Below the pieces are notes generated by a model that saw only the letters and a list, made by a program, of their open reading frames with translations, did not search any database and was not told the DNA's origin. Made by a program: the position numbers and the translations under genes. Source: Bacteroides cellulosilyticus (GTDB lineage: Bacteria; Bacteroidota; Bacteroidia; Bacteroidales; Bacteroidaceae). From it: DNA of 64,000 bases. The stretch lies in assembly GCF_020091405.1 (NCBI RefSeq), contig NZ_CP081903.1:1054001-1118000 (forward strand), given 5' to 3'. Below are positions 20,102 to 28,504 of the stretch, in pieces (within the stretch, counting starts at the first letter, position 1; every line of letters starts with the position of its first letter).

Positions 20102-21451
20102 CTATTTATCGAATGCCAGGATATAAGCCCCGGTCTTATCCACGAAGCCGCTCACATAAGAACCGTCATCTTTTACGCGAGCATAGCAATATGCCAGCCC
20201 ATTAAAGAAGTTCCTTATCGAGGCATTGGTCTTTCCCTGCCCGATATGAACAGTTCCCTTCGGATCAATGATTGCCTTGCCGCCTATTTTGCGATAATCA
20301 TTGCCTGCCCCAACCGCAGAAAGTCCCTCCAGGAAGACCAGTTCAATAAGTCCGTCACGCTGCGGCATTACAAAGTCCGCACTGAAACCAGGCACAGGTT
20401 TCAGATCTTTATCAAGCAGCAATACCTTGCGATTATCATCGCGGGCGTATGCATAACCATCTTTAAAGGGACACAAACGGTTGAACTCACCTCCATACGG
20501 TTTTCCGGTTTTGTCAATCATCTGATACAATCCATTAGACGTCTGCACAACCACATACCCTTCACTGAAACGATATGGACGTTCCTTAAAAGCAGGCTCA
20601 ATCATCACATTTCCGGCAGTGTCTATAAATCCCCAGCGCTCTTTCTGCAACTCCTTATCCACTACCAATACAGCTGCCAGACCTTCACTAAAGTCATCAA
20701 CTTCCTTATACACAGGAGTTATCGCCAACTTACCGCTTCTATCATAAAAGCCCCACAACCCCTTTTCCGCATCAAAGAAAGCCGCCAACCCATCACAGAA
20801 ATCGCGCGGTACGGCACTATCATCCAGATACTCTTTGCTGGCACGTGCCAAACCGGGATAAATTTCCTTTCCCAATGTATCAATATAGATTACAGACGTT
20901 TTATAGTTAACCATCTTCCGAACCAACGCGCGGCCATCTTTAAAATCGGACACTCTGGAATAAGTCTCAGGCAATGGAGTTTCCTTACCCGTTTTATCAA
21001 TAATGAAAAAACGCGTTTTATAATTTACTTCCTTTGTAACAACCGCATATCCGTGATCGAAAGCACAAGTCTGATCATACCGTCCCTTATACTTGCAAGG
21101 TATCACCCGTTCTCCTTTCTTATTAATGTATCCCCAAAGGTGAGTTTCGGCATCTTCTACCCACAACATATCATCGCTGAAACATTCCATATCAGAGTGT
21201 ACGGCCAATCCGCTTATCCAAATAGTGGCGGGCGTCAAATGGGGTACAGCGTAGCCAGTCGCCGCTTCTTCCTGCTTCGGCAGAACGGCGGGCTTTTCAA
21301 CCTGCGCTTCGGTTTGCTTTTCATCTTTTTGCTCTACCACCCCTACTTTCTCAGCTGCTTTCTTCATCTTTCCTAAGAAACCTTGGGCAGATATTTGCGT
21401 ACACGGTAACGCAAATAAACATACCATTACCAATAATCTTTCTCTTTTCAT
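20102..21451 (-). CDS. Secreted WG-repeat protein
   Basis: This 449-residue protein has a signal peptide (LLVMVCLFALPCTQISAQ) and a Lys/Glu-rich segment followed by several WG repeats, each a short beta hairpin unit. Clear examples are LWGYINKKGERVIPCKY, GLWGFYDRSGKLAITPVY and RWGFIDTAGNVMIEPAF, spaced about 45-55 residues. WG repeats are thought to act in binding at the cell surface; the ligand here is unknown. A TTG at 21460 would add three residues; the ATG at 21451 is preferred. It is alone between the DUF3109 gene and gpmI. Confidence 0.85.
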   Translation of the reverse strand: MKRERLLVMVCLFALPCTQISAQGFLGKMKKAAEKVGVVEQKDEKQTEAQVEKPAVLPKQEEAATGYAVPHLTPATIWISGLAVHSDMECFSDDMLWVEDAETHLWGYINKKGERVIPCKYKGRYDQTCAFDHGYAVVTKEVNYKTRFFIIDKTGKETPLPETYSRVSDFKDGRALVRKMVNYKTSVIYIDTLGKEIYPGLARASKEYLDDSAVPRDFCDGLAAFFDAEKGLWGFYDRSGKLAITPVYKEVDDFSEGLAAVLVVDKELQKERWGFIDTAGNVMIEPAFKERPYRFSEGYVVVQTSNGLYQMIDKTGKPYGGEFNRLCPFKDGYAYARDDNRKVLLLDKDLKPVPGFSADFVMPQRDGLIELVFLEGLSAVGAGNDYRKIGGKAIIDPKGTVHIGQGKTNASIRNFFNGLAYCYARVKDDGSYVSGFVDKTGAYILAFDK

Positions 21452-21483
21452 AATCGTCAATTTAAAGTTTCATTACTAATCAA

Positions 21484-21491
21484 CAAAATTA
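21484..21491 (-). promoter_or_regulatory. -7 box TAATTTTG for the WG-repeat gene
   Basis: It fits TAnnTTTG on the minus strand, 33 bases before the ATG at 21451. Confidence 0.6.
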
Positions 21492-21565
21492 ACGGGGAAA
21501 AGAAAAAGAAAAGAAGCATACGGTCAAAAGAAGAAGCATTTCAACAAAAGTAGGAAAAACTACGT

Positions 21566-21751
21566 TTACGAAAAGAACTTTATGGGATATGTTATTATGA
21601 TCAACTGTTTACCATCTTCCCTACACAACCGACAACTACCTTGGAGGATTTCCAGATACAGGCAGTTTTTGGTATACTGAATTTCATGATCCGACTTCGC
21701 CAGATTCCGAAAAATCCGGGCACACGCAACATTCCCCAAAACAAGCAACAT
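21566..21751 (-). CDS. Possible small exported peptide (uncertain)
   Basis: A 61-codon frame begins MLLVLGNVACARIF, which looks like the end of a signal or lipoprotein signal peptide, followed by a hydrophilic segment (RNLAKSDHEIQYTKNC) and two more Cys residues. A good -7 box (21796-21803) lies upstream. The codons just before the ATG (TILFV) would extend the signal peptide naturally, but a stop interrupts the frame near an ATGAAATGAAAC sequence. A different frame starting at 21771 also reads MKLFCLSCCLFW for 56 codons. Either a short gene or a frameshifted remnant fits; no family is recognised. Confidence 0.3.
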   Translation of the reverse strand: MLLVLGNVACARIFRNLAKSDHEIQYTKNCLYLEILQGSCRLCREDGKQLIIITYPIKFFS

Positions 21752-21795
21752 GACAAACAGAATAGTTTCATTTCATCAATTGTGTGTATTATCTG

Positions 21796-21803
21796 CAAAG
21801 ATA
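21796..21803 (-). promoter_or_regulatory. -7 box TATCTTTG upstream of the small frame
   Basis: A perfect TAnnTTTG match in the 454-base gap between the WG-repeat gene and gpmI. Apart from this box, the small frame and the gpmI terminator, I see nothing else in the gap (21452-21905). Confidence 0.5.
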
Positions 21804-21832
21804 GTCTTTTAGAGAAATAGCCATCGGAATAT

Positions 21833-21883
21833 AAAAAAAGAGATGCCTCAGAGAGCAGAAATACTCCCGGGACATCTCCTTTT
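21833..21883 (-). terminator. Intrinsic terminator after gpmI
   Basis: Read on the minus strand, GAGATGTCCCGGGAG and CTCTCTGAGGCATCTC form the stem, followed by a TTTTTTT run. The opposite strand has a short TTTT, so it may work both ways. Confidence 0.82.
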
Positions 21884-21905
21884 ATAAAATATCGTAAATT
21901 ATAGT

Positions 21906-23420
21906 TTACTTAATCAAGTCTTTTCCTGTCATATCAGCCGGCTGCGCCATACCCAGAATGTGAAGGATAGAAGGAGCAACATCTGCCAAAACACCATTCT
22001 CAACTTTAGCGTTCTTGTTCTCGGTTACATAAACAAAAGGAACCGGATTCAGAGAGTGAGCAGTGTTCGGAGTGCCGTCTTCGTTCAGTGCATGGTCTGC
22101 ATTACCGTGGTCAGCGATGATGATTACTTCATAATCGTTAGCTTTGGCTGCTTCTACCGTATCTTTCACACATTCGTCAATAGCTTTTACAGCTTTCTCG
22201 ATAGCACTATAAATACCGGTATGTCCTACCATATCACCGTTAGCGTAGTTCACAACAATGAAATCGAACTTCTGAGTGTTGATAGCTTCCACCAATTTAT
22301 CCTTTACTTCGTAAGCACTCATCTCCGGTTTCAGGTCGTAAGTCGCTACTTTCGGAGACGGAACCAGGATGCGCTCTTCAGCGTCATACGGAGTTTCACG
22401 ACCACCGTTGAAGAAAAAAGTTACGTGAGCATACTTTTCCGTTTCAGCAATGTGCAATTGAGTCTTGCCTTGAGCTGCCAGATATTCTCCCAATGTATTC
22501 TGAACATTTTCCTTATCGAAAAGAACATGTACGCCTTTGAAAGATGCATCATACGGAGTCATGCAGTAGTATTGCAAGCCCGGAATGGTGTGCATACCCT
22601 GTTCCGGCATATCTTGTTGAGTCAGCACTACGGTCAACTCTTTCGCACGGTCGTTACGATAGTTGAAGAAGATAACTACATCACCTTCCTTAATGGTTCC
22701 GTCGAAGTTACCATTTACAATCGGCTTGATGAATTCGTCCGTCACACCTTCGTCATAAGATTCCTGCATAGCCTGAACCATATCGGTAGCTACTTTACCT
22801 TCGCCGTTTACCAGCAAGTCATAAGCCACTTTCACACGTTCCCAGCGTTTGTCGCGATCCATTGCATAGAAACGACCTACGATAGAAGCAATCTTACCTG
22901 CTGACTTTTCGCAATGTGCAGTCAGTTCTTCAATAAAGCCCTTACCACTCTTCGGATCGGTATCGCGTCCATCCATGAAGCAGTGAACAAAAGTATTATC
23001 CACACCATATTCTTTGGCAATATCGCAAAGTTTGAATAAGTGGTCGAATGAGCTGTGTACGCCACCGTTGGAAGTCAATCCCATGAAGTGAACGTTCTTA
23101 CCGTTTTCTTTGGCATAAGTGAAGGCGGCAACGATTCCCGGGTTCTTCAGAATGCTATTGTCGGCACATGCACGGTTAATCTTTACCAGATCCTGGTATA
23201 CGATACGTCCGGCGCCAATATTAAGGTGTCCTACTTCCGAGTTACCCATCTGACCGTCGGGCAAACCTACGTCTTCACCGCTTGCCTGAAGCTGTGAGTG
23301 AGGATATGCTGTCAGCAGACTGTCCCAGTACGGAGTAGGTGTATTGAAAATCACGTCGTCTTTCCCCTGATCGCCGATACCCCAGCCATCAAGAATCATT
23401 AAAAGGGCTTTCTTACTCAT
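21906..23420 (-). CDS. gpmI: 2,3-bisphosphoglycerate-independent phosphoglycerate mutase
   Basis: This glycolytic enzyme interconverts 3- and 2-phosphoglycerate and uses two Mn ions. It has 504 residues. The alkaline-phosphatase superfamily start MILDGWG, the segment [18 protein letters not shown] holding the serine nucleophile, HCFMDGRDT, and the C-terminal metal-binding ADHGNADH are present. A TTG 42 bases upstream could add 14 residues, but [16 protein letters not shown] is the family N-terminus. It has its own promoter and terminator and is divergent from corA. Confidence 0.96.
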   Translation of the reverse strand: MSKKALLMILDGWGIGDQGKDDVIFNTPTPYWDSLLTAYPHSQLQASGEDVGLPDGQMGNSEVGHLNIGAGRIVYQDLVKINRACADNSILKNPGIVAAFTYAKENGKNVHFMGLTSNGGVHSSFDHLFKLCDIAKEYGVDNTFVHCFMDGRDTDPKSGKGFIEELTAHCEKSAGKIASIVGRFYAMDRDKRWERVKVAYDLLVNGEGKVATDMVQAMQESYDEGVTDEFIKPIVNGNFDGTIKEGDVVIFFNYRNDRAKELTVVLTQQDMPEQGMHTIPGLQYYCMTPYDASFKGVHVLFDKENVQNTLGEYLAAQGKTQLHIAETEKYAHVTFFFNGGRETPYDAEERILVPSPKVATYDLKPEMSAYEVKDKLVEAINTQKFDFIVVNYANGDMVGHTGIYSAIEKAVKAIDECVKDTVEAAKANDYEVIIIADHGNADHALNEDGTPNTAHSLNPVPFVYVTENKNAKVENGVLADVAPSILHILGMAQPADMTGKDLIK

Positions 23421-23498
23421 AATATTAATTGATTTTAAATGTACAATCTTTAACCTTAACAAAAACGTTCTTTATAGGGAGAACGATTTTTCCGGCTG

Positions 23499-23506
23499 CA
23501 AAGGTA
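23499..23506 (-). promoter_or_regulatory. -7 box TACCTTTG for gpmI
   Basis: It fits TAnnTTTG. The ~75-base leader to the gpmI ATG carries a small hairpin, CGTTCT/AGAACG. Confidence 0.65.
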
Positions 23507-23519
23507 CAAAAAAGCACGG

Positions 23520-23692
23520 TTAAAGCGTACTGTTTCAAATGATTTATGTACTTTTGTCGCGCTTTAAAAAACAAAAAACAAGAAATATGGACGATTCAAA
23601 CCCACGAACGTGCAATAGTATTTATAATTAAAGCGAACAGAGACGTTGCCCGCAATGCCTCAGTTCGTTCCTAAAGAAAGGAGGCCATTACG
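23520..23692 (+). promoter_or_regulatory. corA promoter and long leader with strong ribosome-binding site
   Basis: The -7 box TACTTTTG (23549-23556) lies within an 8-bp inverted repeat, TTAAAGCG (23520-23527) and CGCTTTAA (23560-23567). The ~130-base leader ends with AAAGGAGG (23677-23684), eight bases before the corA ATG. That is a near-perfect Shine-Dalgarno sequence, unusual in this genome. GCGAAC and GTTCGT around 23,630-23,668 could form a stem. No known Mg riboswitch consensus is recognised. Confidence 0.5.
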
Positions 23693-24619
23693 ATGAGAAC
23701 GTACCTTTATTCTGAAGCCGGCTTTATAGAAAAGTCGCAATGGATGCCCAATAGCTGGGTAAACGTTGAATGCCCCGATGACAATGATTTTGATTTCCTC
23801 ACCCAAGAGTTGAAAGTTCCGGAATCTTTTTTGGAAGATATCGCCGATGCGGATGAACGCCCGCGTACGGAAACGGAAGGCAACTGGTTGCTCACCATCC
23901 TGCGTATCCCGATGCAAAGCAGTCAGCATGGCATTCCCTTTATCACCGTGCCAATAGGCATCATTACCAATAATGAAATTATCGTATCGGTATGTTACCA
24001 CAAGACTGAACTCATCTCGGATTTTATCCAACATACACGTCGCAAAGGTATCGTAGTGAACAATAAGCTGGACTTGATCCTGCGGATGATTTATTCTTCC
24101 GCTGTCTGGTTTTTGAAGTATCTGAAACAGATAAACAATGATGTAGCCAATGCGGAAAAAGAGTTGGAGAAAAGTATCCGCAATGAAGACTTGCTCCGTC
24201 TGATGAAGTTGCAAAAAACCCTTGTCTACTTCAACACTTCCATCCGCGGAAATGAAGTGATGATCGGGCGATTGAAGAATATCTTCCAGGATACCGACTA
24301 TCTGGATATGGAGCTGTTGGAGGATGTAGTCATTGAACTAAAACAGGCATACAATACCGTAAACATTTACAGCGACATCCTGACAGGAACGATGGATGCT
24401 TTTGCCTCCATTATTTCCAACAACGTCAATGCTATCATGAAACGCATGACGAGCCTTTCCATCACGCTCATGATACCGACACTGATAGCCAGTTTCTACG
24501 GCATGAACGTGGATATTCACCTGGAAGGTTTCCCGTATGCTTTCATATTCATTATCCTGATCTCCGTAATATTATCGGCAGGAACATTTATCTGGTTCAG
24601 GAAGATTAAGTGGTTCTAA
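23693..24619 (+). CDS. corA: CorA family divalent-cation transporter
   Basis: This 308-residue protein has a large N-terminal cytoplasmic domain, a long helix, and two C-terminal transmembrane segments. The pore signature YGMNV is present (GMN at 270-272), on which Mg2+/Co2+/Ni2+ selectivity depends. It functions as a pentamer in the inner membrane. It is divergent from gpmI and convergent with the zinc-finger gene, which ends seven bases away. The leader and ribosome-binding site suggest post-transcriptional control, which is inference. Confidence 0.94.
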   Translation: MRTYLYSEAGFIEKSQWMPNSWVNVECPDDNDFDFLTQELKVPESFLEDIADADERPRTETEGNWLLTILRIPMQSSQHGIPFITVPIGIITNNEIIVSVCYHKTELISDFIQHTRRKGIVVNNKLDLILRMIYSSAVWFLKYLKQINNDVANAEKELEKSIRNEDLLRLMKLQKTLVYFNTSIRGNEVMIGRLKNIFQDTDYLDMELLEDVVIELKQAYNTVNIYSDILTGTMDAFASIISNNVNAIMKRMTSLSITLMIPTLIASFYGMNVDIHLEGFPYAFIFIILISVILSAGTFIWFRKIKWF

Positions 24620-24626
24620 AATACCA

Positions 24627-25451
24627 TTACCGCATTTGTTTTTGTATTGAAGATGGTGTAGTCGCGGTTTCGTGACTATCATCATCTTCTTCTTTTATTT
24701 CCTCCTCCACCTTGTCCGCTTTATCCACCTTGTCCGCTCCGGCAGCAGTAGGTTGCGTTTTCCAGGTAAGGCGCGTTGTCATAACAGAAGGTTTAGTACC
24801 GGAAGGTTTCATGAAGCTGTCCATCCAGGAGTCGTCAGCATCGTCAACATTCTTCAGGTTCGTAGCTACCGAAGATTGAAGTACAGGAGATTGGGATGCG
24901 GAAGACATCTGTACCGGCTGATTCGGAGCGTTCAGCAGGAAAGCATACGTATTCTTCGTATCCTTCAAGGCACTCGAAGTTTTGAAGAAAGTAACTAGAT
25001 TCATGATCACCAGAAAGACAGCCGCAATGGGCGCAAGAGCTATGATAATCGCCAGTCGAATCAGCAACATCAGGAAGGGATAAAAAAGGCTGTCAATGAT
25101 ATCATTGCTGATCACCCGCACTTCTCTTGAAGATTTTGTGGACTTAAAAGCCGAAGGAATGCCGCCAATACCTGCATATATCCACGCATTCATGGCATCA
25201 CCGGTAGATTGCCAGATGGAAAAGCCCAGTATCATGAAAGCCAATACGAAGATGCACTTTATCAGCGCCCATACTTTCCGTCTGCCCAAAGTAGATAGTT
25301 CCTCTTCTGCGGCTTTCAAATTACAGTCGTAGCACAAAGGTTTGCCATCATAAGAATAAACAGAACTATTCAGACAGTTCTGACATAACCCCACTCCACA
25401 AGATGCGCAGGTGGCGACAGCGTAGTCATTCAAATGTTTATAGCAATTCAT
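24627..25451 (-). CDS. B-box-type zinc-finger membrane protein
   Basis: This 274-residue protein starts MNCYKHLNDYAVATCASCGV, followed by GLCQNCL and LCYDC. The C3-H6...C15-x2-C18...C-x2-C pattern resembles a B-box zinc finger of the kind placed before membrane segments in many bacteria. Two or three hydrophobic helices follow (VWALIKCIFVLAFMILGF; LLIRLAIIIALAPIAAVFL). The C-terminal 90 residues are polar and Lys/Asp/Glu-rich (KVDKADKVEEEIKEEDDD). Function is unknown. A TTG upstream at 25475 is inside the promoter palindrome, so the ATG at 25451 is chosen. Confidence 0.8.
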   Translation of the reverse strand: MNCYKHLNDYAVATCASCGVGLCQNCLNSSVYSYDGKPLCYDCNLKAAEEELSTLGRRKVWALIKCIFVLAFMILGFSIWQSTGDAMNAWIYAGIGGIPSAFKSTKSSREVRVISNDIIDSLFYPFLMLLIRLAIIIALAPIAAVFLVIMNLVTFFKTSSALKDTKNTYAFLLNAPNQPVQMSSASQSPVLQSSVATNLKNVDDADDSWMDSFMKPSGTKPSVMTTRLTWKTQPTAAGADKVDKADKVEEEIKEEDDDSHETATTPSSIQKQMR

Positions 25452-25454
25452 AGC

Positions 25455-25496
25455 AGTGTCTTTCTTTGTGTACAAAGATATACAAAGAAAGACACT
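25455..25496 (-). promoter_or_regulatory. Promoter inside a 15-bp perfect inverted repeat
   Basis: AGTGTCTTTCTTTGT (25455-25469) and ACAAAGAAAGACACT (25482-25496) are perfectly complementary. The 12-base spacer contains the minus-strand -7 box TATCTTTG (25473-25480). Transcription of the zinc-finger gene would start within the downstream arm, only ~15 bases before its ATG. This strongly suggests a protein operator. Confidence 0.7.
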
Positions 25497-25517
25497 TTAC
25501 CTAATACGACGTCAGTT

Positions 25518-25667
25518 TTATTTTTCCGCTTCGTATATTTCCTTTACTTCACTTGCACTTAACACACGTGTATCATAAACCCGAAGATTATCAATACTCA
25601 TGGAAAGAGCATTCAGCGTTGTAGTAGAGTTTCGTTTCATCGTACCGCCAAGTTGGAACTTAACACC
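25518..25667 (-). pseudogene. Remnant: C-terminus of a LamG-type protein
   Basis: The minus-strand frame ends with SMSIDNLRVYDTRVLSASEV then KEIYEAEK. This is the typical last strand and tail of a LamG/concanavalin-like domain (IDNLRIY...LS..EI..IY). Only about 50 residues are recognisable, back to VKFQLGG. Upstream of ~25,667 the frame turns into the antisense of the HicB remnant. The rest of the gene is missing. Confidence 0.6.
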
Positions 25668-25828
25668 ATGATGGAGTGGAACCACGCAAACCGTATAGTG
25701 GTACACTAAATATTCGTATTTCTCCGGATGTTCACGGAAGAATAGCTGCTCTTGCACAAGAAGCCGGGACTACGATTAATGGTTATATCAAACAAGCCTT
25801 AGAAAATCAACTGAAGATGGCCCATTAG
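25664..25828 (+). pseudogene. Remnant: C-terminus of a HicB-type antitoxin
   Basis: The frame opening after a stop at 25661-25663 reads PRKPYSGTLNIRISPDVHGR and then IAALAQEAGTTINGYIKQAL, ending LKMAH. This is the C-terminal ribbon-helix-helix half typical of HicB antitoxins (KPYSG..RISP.LH..A.A....S.N.Y). It has no start codon, no HicB N-terminal half and no HicA toxin nearby, so it is a truncated fossil. Confidence 0.65.
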
Positions 25829-26216
25829 AATGACCTCTATCCCCTTACATGAGGCGGTCAATAAGTAACATTACAAGTGACCCACTGGAGTTGTTCGCTC
25901 GAACGACTTCAGTTAATCAATCGAACGACTCCGGTTATTCACTCGAACAAATCCAGTCGGTCATTTATAAACAAACAAGTGAAAGGCACGAAGAAAGGGA
26001 TATTCGTCCGTGAGAAGCACATCTCAGAAGATAAGAAGAAACAACCCGGTGAAGCGATGACTGAAAGCTGAAAACAATCCTTCAGGACGTGCTTTCAGCT
26101 GAAAGGCCGATAAACAGGGAGATAATGAAAACTGAAAGCACTGAGACAATGGAAAATATTTCAAAACGATTGCCCATATTCTATCCCTTCGACCTGAAAA
26201 ATTCGCAAATAATACG
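25829..26216. repeat. Repeat-rich intergenic region with a 22-bp TCGAAC array
   Basis: TCGAAC words begin at 25899, 25921 and 25943, exactly 22 bases apart, within units like TTCGCTCGAACGACTTCAGT. Further on, CTTTCAGCTGAAAG (near 26,090) is palindromic and is echoed by CTGAAAGC words on each side. No convincing gene is seen before the promoter at 26,217. Confidence 0.7.
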
Positions 26217-26224
26217 TATGTTTG
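26217..26224 (+). promoter_or_regulatory. -7 box TATGTTTG
   Basis: It fits TAnnTTTG and serves the secreted beta-propeller gene with a very short leader (about 9-15 bases). Confidence 0.6.
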
Positions 26225-26245
26225 CGCCAAAATAGGTCAATGAAC

Positions 26246-27802
26246 ATGAAAATACACAGGAATTTAATACTTGTATGCCTGCTCCTCATGGCATCAATCT
26301 CTTACGCGCAGTCCGAAACCATCGTCGTAGGAAAGAAAGCGGACGGAACGGACTTAAAAGCACAGTGCTACACTTTTCCGCAGCGGGTGGAAACTTTCTC
26401 CATGAGTGATAAAGGCGATTATCTCTGCGTCAGTTTCAGGGAAACCACTAAAAGCGGCAAGTATCTGAAGAATAAAGGAGAAATAGGTTTCTATGACACA
26501 AAGAGCAGTCAACTCCTATGGAAACAGCCGATTGACTTCAGCAAATCACGGATAACTTGTCTTTCGGAAGGGGTCTTGATAACTGAAATCGGCAGCAAGA
26601 TATCATTGCTCAGTAGAGAGACAGGAGCAAAGAGATGGGAAGCCAATTTATTTCCGGTATATGTGGACGATTCATTGGGATTGGTCTTAGGTTATAACTC
26701 CCCTACCTCCAACAAACTCCGCGCTGTCAACTTGAAATTCGGTAACGATTTGTGGGAAAACAAAATACCTCATCAATACGGTTGGAACGAAGTTCTTGAT
26801 CTGGAACAAAATAAACGCCTGATTGTAGCGGATGCATTGCATAAGCTGGATTTCATGACCGGAGAGTTACTGACCTATCCGGGAAAACCGGGAGCTCATG
26901 ATACAAAAGCGGCATTGTTGCAAGGACTAGCCGCCGTAGCAGTCGGAGTAGCCGGTGGCGTAGCAACCGGTGGTGCCTATTATTACAGCTATGTTCCCAT
27001 TGCCAATAATACAATCACGGGGTTGACTTCCAATATACTATCTCAGGATTCAGTTTATTACTGGGCAGACCGTCAACACATCTCCTGTATGGACACGGCT
27101 TTCAACGTAGTGTGGCAAACAGAGTTTCCTGATGTGAAAGCTTCCCGCTCTCAACTTTTCGTGCAAGATGGTAAGTTATTCATGCTGAATTACGGCTACG
27201 GATTACGCGAAGGAGCAAGTCGCAAGAAATATGGGCGCCCATTTATAGCCTGTTATAACTTGCTAAACGGAGAAGAAATCTTCTTCAACCAACTAAGTGT
27301 AAAGAAAGATATGATTGAAGATGCCCTGCGGACTGATGACGCACTCTACATGCTGTTCGATGACGGAATGGCTTATCAAGAACTGACGGATTCTGTCGTA
27401 AATATTGTACCTTGGGATACCAAGCAATACGGTAAGCTGGAAGCGATGTTGCCCGGTACACTCTATGCAGCCAACAAAGATACAACAGCTTTCCAGTCGC
27501 TCGCCTACAATGGGGAACATTGCCTGGTATATAATGATCAGGGAGTCATCTATGAAGTAGACAAGAATTTGAATATTGGCAAGACCTACGAACGGGAACG
27601 GATTTACAGTCCCAGTATTCAACTAAAAGATTATTTATGTATCGGCAATCGTGGAGACTATTGGTTCATTCATGAAATGGGAATGCCTGTAGCCCATCTT
27701 CAAACTGATTTCAAGAAGGGACAGGTGATTGATAATAAGCTGCTGCTACTTAATAATGAAAACCAATTCCTGTTTATCGATCTGGATGAAGCGATAGAAT
27801 AA
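26246..27802 (+). CDS. Secreted PQQ-like beta-propeller protein
   Basis: This 518-residue protein has a clean signal peptide (LILVCLLLMASISYAQ). Repeated strands with W-x-x-x patterns and paired comparison loops (KSSQLLWKQPI, GAKRWEANLF, FGNDLWENKIP, FNVVWQTEF) indicate a PQQ/WD-type propeller, though no quinoprotein active site is evident. A Gly/Ala-rich hydrophobic stretch (LLQGLAAVAVGVAGGVATGG) near residue 230 is unusual for a propeller and may be a membrane-interacting loop. The ATG at 26240 could also start. Function is unknown. It is tail-to-tail with rnhB with no bases between the stop codons. Confidence 0.75.
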   Translation: MKIHRNLILVCLLLMASISYAQSETIVVGKKADGTDLKAQCYTFPQRVETFSMSDKGDYLCVSFRETTKSGKYLKNKGEIGFYDTKSSQLLWKQPIDFSKSRITCLSEGVLITEIGSKISLLSRETGAKRWEANLFPVYVDDSLGLVLGYNSPTSNKLRAVNLKFGNDLWENKIPHQYGWNEVLDLEQNKRLIVADALHKLDFMTGELLTYPGKPGAHDTKAALLQGLAAVAVGVAGGVATGGAYYYSYVPIANNTITGLTSNILSQDSVYYWADRQHISCMDTAFNVVWQTEFPDVKASRSQLFVQDGKLFMLNYGYGLREGASRKKYGRPFIACYNLLNGEEIFFNQLSVKKDMIEDALRTDDALYMLFDDGMAYQELTDSVVNIVPWDTKQYGKLEAMLPGTLYAANKDTTAFQSLAYNGEHCLVYNDQGVIYEVDKNLNIGKTYERERIYSPSIQLKDYLCIGNRGDYWFIHEMGMPVAHLQTDFKKGQVIDNKLLLLNNENQFLFIDLDEAIE

Positions 27803-28408
27803 TCACTTGAAATCAAGTGCTAACTGCCCGTCACCCAACAGATTGAATGTCATGCGGTGATAAGGCGTAGTTCCACGTTCGGCGATGGCTGCACGATGCT
27901 TCTTCGTGGGATACCCTTTGTTATGATCCCAATCATAATATGGAAATTCCTCGTGAAGACGGTTCATATAATCATCACGATAGGTTTTGGCAAGCACAGA
28001 AGCCGCCGCAATGGAAAGATACTTGCCGTCGCCCTTAATCACCGTGGTATGCGGAAGATCCTGATATTTTTTGAAGCGGTTGCCATCTATAAGCAGATGC
28101 TGCGGGCGCATCTTCAATTGATCTACGGCCCGATGCATGGCAAGGAAAGAAGCGTTCAGGATATTAATCTTATCAATCTCTTCGGGAGATACGATACCAA
28201 CCGCCCATGCCAGTGCTTCTTTCTCAATCACTTCACGCAAAGCATAGCGCTGATGTTCCGTCAACTGTTTGGAATCATTCAGTAGTTCGTTCTTGAAATC
28301 TTTGGGAAGAATCACGGCAGCAGCATATACAGCTCCTGCCAGACAACCACGTCCGGCCTCGTCACAACCGGCTTCTATCAGATCTTTATTCAAATAAGGC
28401 AATAGCAT
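27803..28408 (-). CDS. rnhB: Ribonuclease HII
   Basis: RNase HII cuts RNA in RNA-DNA hybrids, including single ribonucleotides embedded in DNA. It has 201 residues. The catalytic start [10 protein letters not shown] (D16, E17) and the later LIDGNRF and [21 protein letters not shown] motifs are intact, as is [13 protein letters not shown] near the C-terminus. It has its own promoter (28429-28436) and is divergent from the TPR regulator gene. Confidence 0.96.
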   Translation of the reverse strand: MLLPYLNKDLIEAGCDEAGRGCLAGAVYAAAVILPKDFKNELLNDSKQLTEHQRYALREVIEKEALAWAVGIVSPEEIDKINILNASFLAMHRAVDQLKMRPQHLLIDGNRFKKYQDLPHTTVIKGDGKYLSIAAASVLAKTYRDDYMNRLHEEFPYYDWDHNKGYPTKKHRAAIAERGTTPYHRMTFNLLGDGQLALDFK

Positions 28409-28428
28409 ACAGCATTAATTTAGAGGCA

Positions 28429-28436
28429 CAAAGATA
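28429..28436 (-). promoter_or_regulatory. -7 box TATCTTTG for rnhB
   Basis: It overlaps a 6-bp palindrome, AAAGAT/ATCTTT (28430-28443), and gives a short (~15-base) leader. Confidence 0.6.
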
Positions 28437-28477
28437 AATCTTTTTGAAAGCAAACCTGACTTTTAAAGGAAAATAAT

Positions 28478-28485
28478 TACATTTG
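28478..28485 (+). promoter_or_regulatory. -7 box TACATTTG for the TPR regulator
   Basis: It fits TAnnTTTG and lies 20 bases before the ATG at 28505. Confidence 0.6.
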
Positions 28486-28504
28486 CAGAAACAACAAATA
28501 TACT

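Noticed and set aside
25664..25828. Working HicB antitoxin or HicAB toxin-antitoxin system
   Set aside because: Only the C-terminal half remains, no start codon is in frame, and no toxin gene is near.
25877..26071. A 64-codon frame in the repeat-rich gap
   Set aside because: It runs through the 22-bp array, has biased repeat-driven composition and no promoter or signal.
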